Source: Brachionus manjavacas
Lineage: Eukaryota; Rotifera; Eurotatoria; Ploima; Brachionidae
Assembly (NCBI GenBank): GCA_019054805.1
Contig: JAHQIY010000010.1
Location: 2,525,501-2,589,500 of the forward strand
Reading direction: 5' to 3'
DNA length: 64,000 bases
The number at the start of each line of letters is the position of its first letter. Position 1 is the stretch's first letter. The notes under the pieces are model-generated. The model ran no database searches, was not told the origin of the DNA, and worked only from the letters and a program-made list of their open reading frames with translations. Of the stretch, positions 31,187 through 44,100 are shown piece by piece. Both the position numbers and the translations under genes were made by a program.

Positions 31187-31789
31187 TTGTGACTAATTAA
31201 TTCTTAAGTAAGCTTTAATGAAATCGGCTGGCAGAGTTATTGTGAATAATACAAAATATAGTGTATTGAATAAATAATGCAACATTGTGCAACATTGTTT
31301 GTCACATCTTTTTGCCTAGATAAAATCTTTATTTTCTTTATTTTACGTTAAAGTCTGTTAAATATTTGTTAAAAATTTGGTATTTTATTTTACCTGTCAG
31401 AATTTTGAACATTCTTTTTTAAATACCTAATGTCAATAAATTTTGACATTTAAATAATAGTTTCATTAACTTATATAATGAGGATGTTCAAAAAATTTTC
31501 TTCAACAAAATTACATGTTATCAGTTTGGATTTGAAAAATATATATTTAATTTACGATTTATAAAATATAAATTAATAAATAGATCTTTTAAAAGAGGAC
31601 TTACTCACTTTTAATTTTTGAATAGGGGACTTAAGGACCTCAGCTCCTTTCTGTCTACGCCACTCTATGGGACAATTTTAGAATAGAAGAAAAAAAATAT
31701 TTATTCAGTATCACACATTGCATATATTTAAAGTAGTAGAACAAGAAACTTCGTCAAGGGACTAAATAAATAAAATATATAATTATTCT

Positions 31790-32850
31790 AACATGGTTCC
31801 TTAAATCCTTTTAAAAAAGAAACTAAATGATGAGCCATCATTTAATGAATTAATAAAAAACTCGGGTTGTAAAATAGCCTCGCTTGATGCTGAAAAAGCA
31901 TTTGATAAGTTATGGAGCGATGGCCTATTTTTTAAGCTTTTACCAAAAATAAATATCTGTTTCTGGATTTTATTGAAATAATATTATGATTCTGCAAATG
32001 CTTTTATCTCATTTTGCAAAAATTTTATCTCTATGAATTTTCCTATCCAAAGTGGTGTTAAGCAAGTTGGAATCTTATATCCATTCTTGTTTAACATATT
32101 TATTGATGATTTAATTAATGAATGTTTAAGTAAAAATATCGGAGCTATATATAAGTTGAATGTAAGCATTATTGTTTATGCTGACGACATAATGCTCAAA
32201 GTGGAGGCTGAAATTTAACCCTCTGAATTCCAATATAGTTGAATTCAGGAATCAACTACTCGAAACAGAATTTTTCATTAATAATCAAGAGTTGAAAAAG
32301 GTGGATAGCATAGACTACCTTAGGGTTACAATCAGCTCTAGTCTCAACTTCGATGTTACAGCCACAGAAAAGTTCAAAAAAAATTCTTTTCTATTTCCTA
32401 CCTAGGTATGGAGCAAAATAGTATAAGCCCAGACTTTAAATCTTTTATTTATAAAACCTACTGTCTTTCTAAATTTACTTATGGTCTAGGCATCTCAACT
32501 CTAAAAGTAGAAACTTTAAAAATTCTTAAATACCTCACAGAACAACCTTATTAGAACCATGATAGGCTTGACATATAGTTGTCACATTTCTAATATTCTC
32601 AAGATTTTGAAAATTTTCAATTTTGGTCAACTTAATGTTTTTTCTAAACTCTCTTTTATCAGCAATCTTAAATATAATAGCCTCGCATCTTATATTTTTG
32701 AGTGTATTTGTCTCAACTTTCAATCATCTCCTAACTGTAGAATTAAAGTCTTTGATCAAGATATTTACTTTCTCGTTTGAGAGCTTAAACGTTGAAAACT
32801 TCAACATTGATCTCTTGATCACAAAGCAATTAGTTAATCTTGAATAAAAA
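31790..32850 (+). mobile_element. LINE RT fragment, plus strand
   Basis: Reads CKIASLDAEKAFDKLWSDGL near 31870, GILYPFLFNIFIDDLINE near 32070, IIVYADDIMLK at about 32168-32200 (RT catalytic loop) and YLRVTISSSLNFD near 32318, then a C-terminal part to about 32830. Stops and frame changes throughout. It is a different subfamily from the 14.4 kb and 57.3 kb copies. Confidence 0.85.
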
Positions 32851-33117
32851 TGTTCAAATGTTTTTTCTCCATTTTTTTATTTGGCCTTTAGTTCAATAAG
32901 GTTATTGTTGTTCCTTAAAATATAATTCAAATTTCTTGAGTCATTTTTCTTTAATATTTAGATTTAGCGGAAAACTGAAATATAATAGACATTTATAAGA
33001 GAAAGTAGGCATCCTTTCAAAAACTCGATGTTGAAATGAAAAAAGACCATACTTTTCTAAAGCGTTATTTATTTCATTAAAGCTGTTTGCTTCAAGCTTA
33101 ACATTTAAAAGTTATTC

Positions 33118-33192
33118 TAACATTGTTTCTTAAATCCTTTTAAAAAAGAAACTAAAAAATAATGGCCATCATTTAATGGACTAATAAAAAAC
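33118..33192 (+). repeat. 75-bp direct copy of the LINE segment at 31791-31865
   Basis: Both contain TTAAATCCTTTTAAAAAAGA and TGGCCATCATTTAATGG or a close variant, followed by TTAATAAAAAACT. It is an isolated duplicate about 1.3 kb downstream of the first. Confidence 0.7.
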
Positions 33193-33307
33193 TGTATTCC
33201 ACTGAAAAGTAAACTAATTTAGAAGCAAATTAAATACTTTCGAGGTGACAAATTTAATATAAATAGATGACTAAAGTAATAACTGGCAAAAATATTAAAA
33301 ATTTATT

Positions 33308-33619
33308 TCAATCGAAAAGGTAGAGAATGACATTATTGAGTGCTGGGAAAGTAACTGGACTAAACGGCAACACTTTTAAATATCGACAACATTTTCTAAC
33401 ATTTTTGTCTTCAGGAATAATCGTTTTTAAGCCATGTTTTACCACTTTTTTCCAAATATTTGCAGTCAAATAAAAAAAACATTCACAGACGCTTGGTTTT
33501 GCGAAAATTAATTTGATTTTATTGATAATACCTTTTTCAAATCCGATAAAATGAATTTTTGAATGTTTTGAAATTTTAACTTTAAATTCAAAGACTCTTG
33601 TAAAAATGCGTAAACTCAA
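33308..33619 (-). pseudogene. MULE transposase fragment
   Basis: A 103-codon minus-strand open stretch with FIGFEKGIINKIKLIF-like sequence, VCECFFYLTANIWKKVVKHG and a helical end (LKVLPFSPVTFPALNN). In MULE transposases the catalytic D-F-E segment is followed by a C-x-F-H-L/Y-x-Q-x-x-W-R/K-K motif and a helix. Here the Asp before FEK is Gly and the His is Tyr, so it is inactive as well as truncated. Confidence 0.65.
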
Positions 33620-33724
33620 GCTAAAAACAATTTTTATAAAATATTAAATATTCATATTTGAAATTTTTACCGGACACTTTTTGTTTATTCTTATCATTTA
33701 TTTCATTTTTTTCTCTTTGCTTTA

Positions 33725-33870
33725 GGTCACTACCAAATCAATTCACGTCTGTAATTCTTCGTGGTCTTTCGACTTTCTATCATCAGATAAGAGTTGGCAA
33801 AAGACGGATAAGCCATTTGGTAGATCGTTTATGAATATAATAAAGAGCAGAGGACCTAAGACTGAGTTTT
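33725..33870 (-). mobile_element. Short LINE RT fragment, minus strand
   Basis: The minus strand reads SVLGPLLFIIFINDLPNG, the conserved RT block before the catalytic loop, followed by a degenerate loop (SDDRKS). About 145 bp. Confidence 0.65.
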
Positions 33871-35165
33871 AAATTAATTAAAACTGTTATTTAATTTCAC
33901 AAACTTTTTGATATAGAATGAAAAATCAAACCTTCATAAACGCGCTGTTCGATCTAAAAACTATTAAAGCTTTTTTTTTAACTTTTTACAAATTTTAATT
34001 TCTTGTTAGCTACCGAATCTCAAAAATTAATAAAAAATAAATAAAAATGAATATTAATATAATTAAACGAATTATTAGATTATTTTTGTTATTTATTATA
34101 TTATCTAAATTATTTTGAGATTTTAAAAAGTATTAATCAACTAACAAATGTATGGTCTAATAAAAAAATTAACTGTTAAAACTTGTCAATTAAATTATTT
34201 TTGTAAACAGTGAATATTAAAAATCAACTGTTCTTTTCCGAAATATTTTATAAATTGACATTTAGAATTTTTTTTAAAGGCTTTCGGCTTTTAAAATTTA
34301 ATTTCAGATACTTATGAACGAAATTTTTTTCAATTTTTTTTCAAAATTGTGAAAAGAGCTAGAGGTGGCTTTCAGTTTTTAAATTAAAAAAAAATTGATA
34401 CATCCTGATTTATTTTTGACTAAATATATAAAGTTTTTTTTTGCTTCATGACTTTAAATGTATCTTGAACTATTTCTTTTTTAGATCTTATAAAGTATGG
34501 AATATTCTTAATTCTTCATACCAAATCTTAAAGATTCTAATAAGATCAAATACCGAACTTGAATTTCTACTACTTCCGAAATTGTACCATCTTTTTAAGA
34601 AACTTTAGGATGCCTCTGATCTTATCAGTTTCTAATTCACGATCTTAATCCTATTTATCTCCTTGGTTGTGACTTCTAAACAACTCTGCTTTTAAGAGTT
34701 TTACAAAATGATAAAAAGAACAGAAAAAATGATAAAAAAATTGAATAACTTTTTTTCCAAAGGTTTAAACTTAGTTCTGTAAATGCAACAAGTTGCATCA
34801 AATACCAAGGTCTTCTAAATTTGCAGAGTTTAGCAGAAATAAAATTTCATTATAATCGAGCGAAATGCATTTTACAGAGATTTTGCACACCATTAGCAGA
34901 CTATTACAGTTGATGCAACTTTGAATGTTGCACCATGCTGTATTCTCAGAACTAACTTTAAACTCTGGGAAAAAACATTATTTAATCTTTTTACACTTTG
35001 TTCTGTTCTTTTGTACTGAACTTCACAAAGCTGCTTTTAGGCACCTCCGATTAAAATTAGTGATAATTCACCAATGATTTACTAAATTTTTCACAAATTC
35101 TTCCTTATTGATAAATTAAAACAAAAGATAATTAAGTGTATTGAAAAAAATACTGCAGCATAGTT
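33870..35165. other. AT-rich stretch with no supported feature
   Basis: Some short coding-like pieces (for example after the acceptor-like TTTTTTAG at 34478-34485) break off at stops within 15 codons. I could not assign them. Confidence 0.4.
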
Positions 35166-35170
35166 TGACT

Positions 35171-36143
35171 TGACCGTATGTCGCACCAGTATTGTAACCT
35201 CCTAAATACCGCCAAAATCGTCTAATTAATTTTTTTGAAACCTCAGAACCAAAATACTTTTCTACGGTTAATGCTCCATTATTCTTGGAAATGTCTGATT
35301 TGTTCTTGCTCTAATATGCTGTTTTAAACAGAGTTGTTTTTAAGTCACAAGTCTTAAGTCAAGTCAAGTCAATGACTTGACTTAGATTTTTTTTTTTTTT
35401 TAAGTCAAGTCAATGACTTAAAAAAATATTTTTTTTTAAGTCAAGTCAATGACTTAAAATTATTTTTTTTAAGTAAAGTCAATGACTTAAAAAAATATTT
35501 TTTTTTTTTTAAGTCAAGTCAATGACTTAAAATTATTTTTTTTTTTTTTTAAGTCAAGTCAATGACTTAAAAATTTTTAAGTTTAAAAAATCGTTAAAAA
35601 AAAAGCGGCAAGTCAAAGTTACGGTCAACATTGTGGCGGGCGGTCATTTAGCCGTTCAGCTTGGCGGCCAGAATTTGGGACTGCGGCGCTGAAAAAAAAG
35701 ATGCCAAAATATCATAAAAAATTAAAAAGTTAAGAAAATTAAATATGTTTATTAATTAAAAAAAAACCATAATTTTATTAAAAAAAAAACCAACGGCCAA
35801 CAATCATCCACTACCAATAATACTCAATTTTAATGAAATAAATAATTAAAAGTATTTCTAATCTAACTCATGACTTGACTTAAAAAAAAAAAAAATTTAA
35901 GTCAAGTCATGACTTTGACTTAAAAAAAAAAAAAAATTTAAGTCAAGTCATAACTTTGACTTAAATTTTTGTGACTTAGACTTAAAACTGTGACTTAAAA
36001 ACAAGTCTGGTTTTAAATAACACCAAAGACCTTCTTTAGGATTGAGCTCATAATACATAAGATTGATTTTTTGCCTAAATTTCATTAATTAGACGATTTC
36101 GGCGGTGTTAAGGAGGTTACAATACTGGTGCGACATACGGTCA
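35171..36143. repeat. Foldback element with inner inverted tandem arrays, 973 bp
   Basis: Terminal inverted repeats of about 60 bp start TGACCGTATGTCGCACCAGT at both ends. Further inside, the left half has about six tandem copies of AAGTCAAGTCAATGACTTAA with poly-T spacers (35343-35580). The right half has inverted relatives (35875-36002, AAGTCAAGTCATGACTT). The centre (35600-35700) is GC-rich for this window. There is no ORF. It lies in the presumed long first intron of the PLD gene. Confidence 0.85.
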
Positions 36144-36963
36144 TGTCCTAAAAGCATATTTTTCAGGAAAATCATAAAAAAACAGTAGTTGAGCACCTAA
36201 AAATATCGAATTCTTTAGTTTAATCTAAAAATTCTAATAAAAGAATTCAAATTTGACAAATTTGTTAAAAATCACATGATTTGAAGAGATTTTTTAAGAA
36301 AAATAAAGCAATAATTTAAAAAAGTAAAACTATAGATTTGTTCAGAATTTTGTCTAGATTTTTTTTTTTTTAAAGTGGGCACATAATTGAGCCCTCGGAG
36401 GATATACGATTTAAACCAGAAAAAACAAATTTTTTTCCTTTTTTTAGCCAACAAAAACCACCACGTCCTTTTTTTTTCTAAATTACATTAGCATGTAGAG
36501 AATTTTATGCTCTTTCAGAATATAAATACTTTTTTAGTATATTTAAGTTTTATCTTTGAGATTTTGAGTCTTAAAGAACAACAACTTTTTGCTATTTTTG
36601 GAACCCTGGTTGTAAAAAAATTTTTTCTAGCAAAAAAAAAAAATTTTTTATGGGGTTTTCGAGGGCGTAGATTACGAATTTTGGGTTAAAAATAAAGAAT
36701 TCATATAGCACTAAAGTTTTGAATTTTTTTGAATTTCATATAGCATTTAATTTTCAAATTTTACTTTTTACATCGCCTTTAAGGCGTTCGTTGAAATAAA
36801 TATATATTAGTAGAAGTAAATGTTAGAATTCACGAAAATATTTTGAAAAAATAAGTTTCTTCTAAAATTCACTCTGGCAAAAGCATTAATGAGATACTGA
36901 AAAAAAATTATTTAAGATGATAAAAGACTCAAGATAAATGTAAATCCATTTTCAAATAAAAAG

Positions 36964-38192
36964 GCGGTTTTTTTACCCGGCGTCAAAGTATCTGTGCAAG
37001 TGACTGCCGAGAAAAAAAGCTCATCAAACGCATTCAGCTCTCACATATACACAATTAAGCTAAGCCATGCAAGCTTCAAGTGGGAAGTATTGCGCACTTT
37101 CAAGGATTTGTTGGACAACAACAAACTTTTGAGCAAAATGGTTAGCCAAAATCTCGGTCGACATTGTTCAGATATACCTGCGGAACAAATAAAACCAGAC
37201 TGGCCGCTATTTCCCAAAGACAATGACCACTTGATATCCAACGAGTTGATGAGTAAGCGGTGTCAAGAAATTGCTGAATATTTGGAAAGAATTTTGCTCT
37301 ATCCACCGTTTCGGGATCACCCGAGCACTTTGGAACTCGTTAGTGTATCTCCACTTTCTTTCATTCACGACATCGGACAAAGCCTAAATGAAGGCTATGT
37401 GCTCAAATCAGTTCATAATGACAATAGAATATGCAGAAAATTTAGATTAAAATATGCCAAAAGATGGTACATTCTGAAAGAGACTTGCCTCTTGTACATC
37501 ACACAGAAACGAAGCAGCTTCGTTGGCTACGTGATGCTAATAGATACTGGATTTACAGTAAACAAGAAGAAGCGGGTCAGAGCCTATCATGGTCTCGAGA
37601 TCAAAAACCTACAGTACACATTGTTTCTCAAGTTCAGAAACAGTTATGAGCAAAATAAATGGTATGAAAAAATCGAGATTTGCAGAGTGAGCAGTGGAAA
37701 GTATTTTAATGACAAGTCTCTTTTGCCGAATGGATCATTTGTGCCAGTGAGACGAAAGCAGTTGTGCAAGTGGTACATAAATGCGGTGGCATACATGGAA
37801 CACGTAATGAACGCGCTGAACAATGCCAAGGAGGAAATTTTCATCACTGATTGGATGCTCAGCCCAGAGCTGTTCTTGAAGCGGCCCACTGAAGATCTGC
37901 AATACAGGTTGGACAAAATCTTACTCAAAAAGTCACGTGAAGGTGTCAAAATTTACATCATGCTTTTCAAAGAAGTCAAGTTTACTGTCAGTCTGTGGAG
38001 TTCGAGAGCTAAAAAAATTCTGACCCAAAACAGCGAAAATCCCAATATAAAAGTGTTCAGGCACCCTGAGCATTCGCCATCGGGAGTATTTTTATGGTCA
38101 CATCACGAAAAAATGGTGATAATCGATCAATCGGTGGCTTTTATGGGCGGAATTGATTTAGCTTATGCTAGATGGGATGATGATTTGCACAG
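36964..38192 (+). CDS. PLD1: PLD exon: PX, PH and HKD1
   Basis: The acceptor AAAAAG is weak but the frame FLPGVKVSVQV before it matches the start of PLD PX domains, so the exon must extend this far left. It ends CAC AG|GTTAGT in phase 2. The PX domain comes first, then PH, then GGIDLAYARWDD after the first HKD motif (38101-38127). Confidence 0.88.
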
Positions 38193-41100
38193 GTTAGTTG
38201 AATAATTTTTTTATTTATTATTATTGTTATTAAAAAGCTACAGCAAGACTAGCTTGCGGAGGCGGCCTACATGAGAGGTCGCCTATGGTAGCTCGTTGCA
38301 CATAATGAGATAAAACACTGATAGAAATATACAATAAAAATTTTAGGGTTAAAAAAGTTAATTAATTTTTACAAGAATAAAAATACTGGAAATAAATTCT
38401 AATAAGAGAAGAAAGAATTATATTTAGTATTCAATTGATATATAGTGTTAAAAAGTAAATATCAAAGGGTTGTGATATTAGTGTTCGATATTGAAGAACG
38501 AATAATAATAAAATAGTTGTTTGTGGTGTCTATGGAGCGGTAGTTTGGGTACAAGACCGGAAGGCGTCGTATCGGTTCTTGAACTGGTTTACCGAGGTGG
38601 CGTTGACGACGGAGGCAGGCAGGGCGTTCCATTCATTAACCACTCTGTTCGTGAATGTGTTGGCTCTTTGTAGACACTTGGTGGAGGCCTGGCCGGACAG
38701 TCTTCTCGCATGACCTCTGATGCCTCTGCCCGGTCTGGAAAATAAAAAAAATTCAATAAAATTAAATTTAAAAAAAAAAGAAAGAAAAATTAAGAATTTA
38801 AAGTTTCAGGAAAAAAAGAAGAGATAGAAAAGCTAAATTTTATCCCTTTATTTATTTCTTATTTTGAAATTAATTTAAATATTATGCAAATTGAGTGGTA
38901 AAAAGACTTTTTTTTTATTTTTCTAGAAATAGATTTTTAATTTAAAAAGAAAGAACTCGAGTTTTAATTTAATTTTAAATGAATTGAAGAAAAAGCATAA
39001 TTTTTTGAATGATACCATTTAATCTTAAAATTGGCAAGTTTGTTTCTGATTAATATTTTTCAATAAACCGCAAAGTAAAAAAGTCCAGAAAAGAATGAGA
39101 CTGGTAGAACGAAACAAATAAAAAGAAAAAAAACTTATATTCAAAATCTGAATTTTTTTAATTTAATTTATTTTCGTAATACTGTCAGCGAGGACCAGCT
39201 TTAGGTCTAATACAGAAAAATTCTGCGCTAAGTTAACCAGGAAAATTAATTTTCTTTTTGAATCAATCCAAAAAATAACAACACAAATAATTAATTTTGA
39301 AATTAAGAAAAAAATTATCCACTACTGAATAAAAAATTTTGCAAAAAAAAAGAAAAAGTAAAAATGAAAAAAATCGCGGGTTGGTTGATTCGGTCAATCC
39401 AGTCATGTATAAAATCAAAAAAGAGTTAGAAAATGGTTCAAATTTTTTTTATTTATTTAAAATTTTAAACGACTTACTAAAAATAGATTTCTTTACATAA
39501 TAGTGAAAATTTTTCTCTTGATAATTTAAATTATTATTGATTTTGATTTTTTCTAATTTGTGAATTGCTTATTTTATTTTCAAATTTTATAGAATTCAAA
39601 AAAACTCAACTTATTTTCGCTTTTTTTTTAATTTTTAATTTTGACTACGAGGCTTAAATCAATAAATTATAAAAGACTTTTTAAATTCAAAATCTTTTTT
39701 AAAATATAGTTGAAAAATTTGCTCTGAAGTGTTTTTGATTGAGATTCATTAGTCTATATGTAAATGATTTGAAATGAGAGATAGTAAAATTTTAGCATGT
39801 TGATAACGCATAATTTTGAAAACAGATAAAATTAATCAAAATTAAAATAATTTTAAATCTTGAATGTTCTAAAGATGTGACAAGTTGGTCTAAGTTTGAA
39901 CCAGAATTGTTTAAAAGTCACAAGTCTCAAGACAAGTCCAAGCCCGAATTTTTTTTTTAATTTAAAAAAAAAGTCTAACTAGAATGGAATAAAAGTTTTC
40001 AGCTCGGAATTAAAAAAAAAAATTAAATTCCAGATTTGAGTTGATAGTCACGCCAAGATAAGCGATAGATTTAACCTCAATTATCAATTCTTTTTTTAAA
40101 TTATCAATGATATAAATTTTTATTTTAATTCCAAATGTTTTCTTATAATTTTTTCGAAAACCAGCTTTGATTGTGTTCCTTTCGTTGAAATCCCCATTTT
40201 TTGCAGTAATCAGTGATTCAATTAGTACGGTTTTTTGCGGTCATTTGGCCGGTCAGCCAGGCGGTCTAAAAAATACGGTCATCAAAAAACGGGCGGTCTT
40301 AAAAACGACCTAAAAAATACGGACGGTAAAATATACGGCCAAATTTTTTGCGGTTTGCCACTTAAATTGATATTTTTTCGAAACAATGTTTTAAATTAAA
40401 AAAAATAATAAAAAAAAATTTCCTTTATTAATTTAAGAAGTTTTTTAAGGAATTTTTTTTATTTTTCAAAATTTTACAAAAAATTTAGCTCGGTACAGAA
40501 AACAAATAAATAAATAAATAATGGTGTTTTAATTAATAAAATTAAAGTTAATAAAATGAGATCAAAATAAAGGAAATAAGCTAAAAAAAATGAAAGTTTA
40601 GAAGACATAGATTGTTACATGTGGCAAATGTTTACATAGTTCAGGTTTCAGGAAAAAAGGAGGAAATAGTAAGGTAGCAATTACACAACAGAGAGTATTC
40701 AATATATCTCGATTCGAAACCTTCTTTATATTCCTCTACCAGTCTGAAAATCAATGAAATAGAATGATTCAGTCCTGTCCCAACATATTTCTAACTCAAC
40801 TCAAAAAGACGATTTGAGACTGTTAGTAATTTAAGTTTATTAAAAGCTTCATGATGAACGATGTTGGAGGGAGTATCATTTATTTTAGCTTAAGGATAGA
40901 TCTTACTGCTGTATTCTGAATTGCTTGTAGTTTTTTGAAATTATTTTCTGAAAATGAATTCAAGCAAGGAAAAGAATAGTCTAAAATTGATCAGACTAAA
41001 GATTAAAAAAAAAACTCTTTTTTTTCTAAAAAATGATTCCATTTTATTTTTTGAATTAAACAGAAAAATTCATCTGATGTTCGCGGGTGTTTTCTAAATA

Positions 41101-44100
41101 CAGACTTTTCCCGGATAAGAAGTAAATTTTGTTCCAAAAAATTGTTTAATCTTGAATTAACTTTTCTTTCCAGTAACTTTTCTAAACAACTCGCTATTCT
41201 AAATGGTCTAAAATTTAAAGGATCTTGTAAATTAGAGAGCTCTTTTTGAATCATAGTAATGTTCTAAGTTTTCAACGCTTTCGTGACCTTACCTTTCCTA
41301 AGAGATAAATTAAAAAAAGCTCTATGATTTCTATTAATGAATTTCTAGGTAAGTTTTATAACATTAAATTATGTATTTGGTCAGGTCCTGATGCCGCTGA
41401 TGGTCCTGATTTTAAAACTTTTTAAAGCCATTATTTATTTATTTAAGCAAATTGGATCAGCAAAATTACACTGATCATAATTTCTTAAAAATTCAGAGTT
41501 ATAATTAAGTATTTCGAAATCTTTCTTAGTATCATTTAAATCAGAATTATGACTAAAAATTTTTTTCTTTTCGCATTTTCCCTTTTCTTCAATAGTTTTG
41601 TATTCCTTGTCATTTGAAATCAAACTTGGGATTAAATTTGATCCTTTTTTTGTTCTAAATTTATTTTTTTTTTTCCAAAAAGTTAACTTGTTAGTAAGTT
41701 TTTTTCCATCTTATTGATAAAATCAGACCAATTTTGATTCCAGATATTTTTTAAAGAGGTTTTTAACTCAAATGTAAGTTGATTAAATTTCTGCTTGAGC
41801 TTTTGACAGCGAGTTTTTTGGAATTTTTGTCTTACTTTTCCTACGTTCTTTTATCAGAATAACAATGTTCGGGAAAAGACTGGTTTTGTAGATTTTCTGA
41901 GAAAAATAAGGAATGCTTTTATCTCAAGCAGAAATGATTTTTTCTGTAATTTTATCATTTAGTTAATCTAAAGTGATGGAACTTTCAGTGATATTAACTA
42001 TTTGAAAATTTAAAATCTCGCTAGTTCTTAAAATAATTCCCAGTTCGCTTTCTTATAGTTAAATTTTTTAGCTGTTGATTTATTTTCTAACGGATAGCCC
42101 ATAGAAATTGATGCTTCGATTGGGAAACGGTCACTAGTCATGTCTTGACTATTTAAGACATTGAAGTCGGTAATTTTGTCAATTAATGAAGATGAAACTA
42201 AAAAAAGATCAAGAATTTCAAAGTAATTCTTATTAAAAAAATTGAAAGTAGGGCGCTTTTTATTGACTACTGAAAAGTCTAACTCATTGATTTTTCTTTC
42301 CAACATTATACCGTTTTCAAATGAATGCAGAAAACAGTTCGTGTATTGGACCGGTTTTTTTTGACCGTATCAAAAACTAGTCTAATGGTCAATGGACCTG
42401 AATAATCAAGAGCATTACGAAGGTAATTTTCTAAGAGATTGCTTAATCTATGGTCAACTTTACAAAAATTAAATTTATTTTCTGCTTCATAGAATAATGA
42501 TTCAGAAGAAGTTCTGAGAAATTTTAGAATGCATCTAACAGCAGTTCTTTGAATAACTTGTAAATTTTGTAAACCTGATTCGGAGAATGAGTTAAGACAT
42601 GGAAAATTATAATCCAGAATTGAGCCAACAAGTGCCTTGTAAAGACTAGCTAGTCTATTATGATTGAGCTTCCAATTTTTTGAAGAAAATTTTTCATTAT
42701 ATTGGGTCTATTCATGCATTTAGTCTAATAAAAAATAGATTTGGTGATATAGGAATCAAGTGCTTGACTAGATTTTTTAAGATGAACAAAGATGCATTTA
42801 TAAATTGCCAAATAAGGTGAAATGAATTTTAAAAAGTTCTAGTTGACAAATTATTCAAGACATCAACTAAAAATATGACATCCCCCTTCTTTAAAATGTT
42901 ATCGTCTCCATAATTACAAAATCTCTCTAAATCGGATATCAATTGAATCCAATTCATTCTTCCTCTTTTTATAGGAAGTTTATTAATTGATAAAGTGTTT
43001 TCCTTCTCAGTCATTCTCGAAGACTTTGTTCTTCAATTTTGACCAAAAATCTTCTATAGGTCTATCTTAAGACAAATACAAAGGGTTATCTATCTTGAAA
43101 TATAAAATTTTTGTCTGAATGATACTTATTGATGAAAGGAAGCAATCTTCTCCTCACACATTCATCTCGGTAAACCATCTGATTAATTGCACTGCTACTT
43201 TCTTTGATCTGATAAAAAAATTTAACTAGTTAAAAAATTTTTATTATATTTCAAATTTAAGGCTGGTAGATTTGGGTCGGTTGGAAAACACGCCACTAGT
43301 TGATTTAAAAGCCGAAAACGAAATTATACCAAGTACACTACATTCATTACTGGTAGGATTTGAAAAGAATGAAATCAAGCAAAAAAATTAATCTTTGTTT
43401 TATTCTAAAGAAAATTGGTCCTGGCCATACACAAGAAAATAATGAGCCGATTTCTAACTTACCCGAGACTGAGCTAAACGAACTAAGCACTAAGCGAAAA
43501 AATGTAAAAATTGAAGACTACAATAAGGCAACTTATTCAGATACAAAAATTGTAGCAGCTCTAATGGGTTTTAACATGGAAGAACAGTTTTCTAAAAGAG
43601 AACGAATCAATCCAGCCTTTCTTTCAGACACGCCGGTCCCTTCAGTCCAATCTGACTCCAAAAGACCTAATTACTCATACAGCTACAATCCAAAATACGC
43701 AACAGCCCACGAAGCTAAAGATGGTAATTATCATTTGATAAGTTATTAAGAAGGCATTCCTAAATTTATTTATTTGATTATAAAATACATTTTTTTAGAA
43801 ATTTATCTTGGAATTGAAGATTGAATCAAAAATTAAAAAAACTCCAATTCTGGACGCAAACTAAAATTTTTAAATTTTTTGTCGAAACTTTTAACCTCAG
43901 GCTTATTCTCTTAAAATTCGTTCAATGCGATCAGTAAACAATGAGTCTAAATTATTATTAATTATTATTATTATTATTAATTTTAAATAAATATGGTTTA
44001 ATTTTTTGTGTTTGAATTAGAATATGTATCCAATGTTGAAATAACATTGAAAAAGTGCGATGTTTCAAATATTTTTTGCAGCCTTCAAGTGTTTGACTTT

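Noticed and set aside
33727..33790. Strong acceptor-like TTTGCTTTAG as a possible missing PLD exon
   Set aside because: The frame required by the flanking exons hits a stop within a dozen codons, and the stretch reads as a LINE RT block on the other strand.
34478..34540. Acceptor-like TTTTTTAG followed by a phase-1 open frame, possible linking PLD exon
   Set aside because: It stops after about 15 codons without a donor and shows no convincing similarity to the exon at 63931.
36272..36689. Open stretches on both strands before the PLD PX exon
   Set aside because: Homopolymer-driven; no continuity with the PLD frame and no recognised domain.
37041..37949. Antisense and alternative-frame open stretches across the PLD PX/PH exon
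   Set aside because: Shadows of the strongly supported PLD frame.
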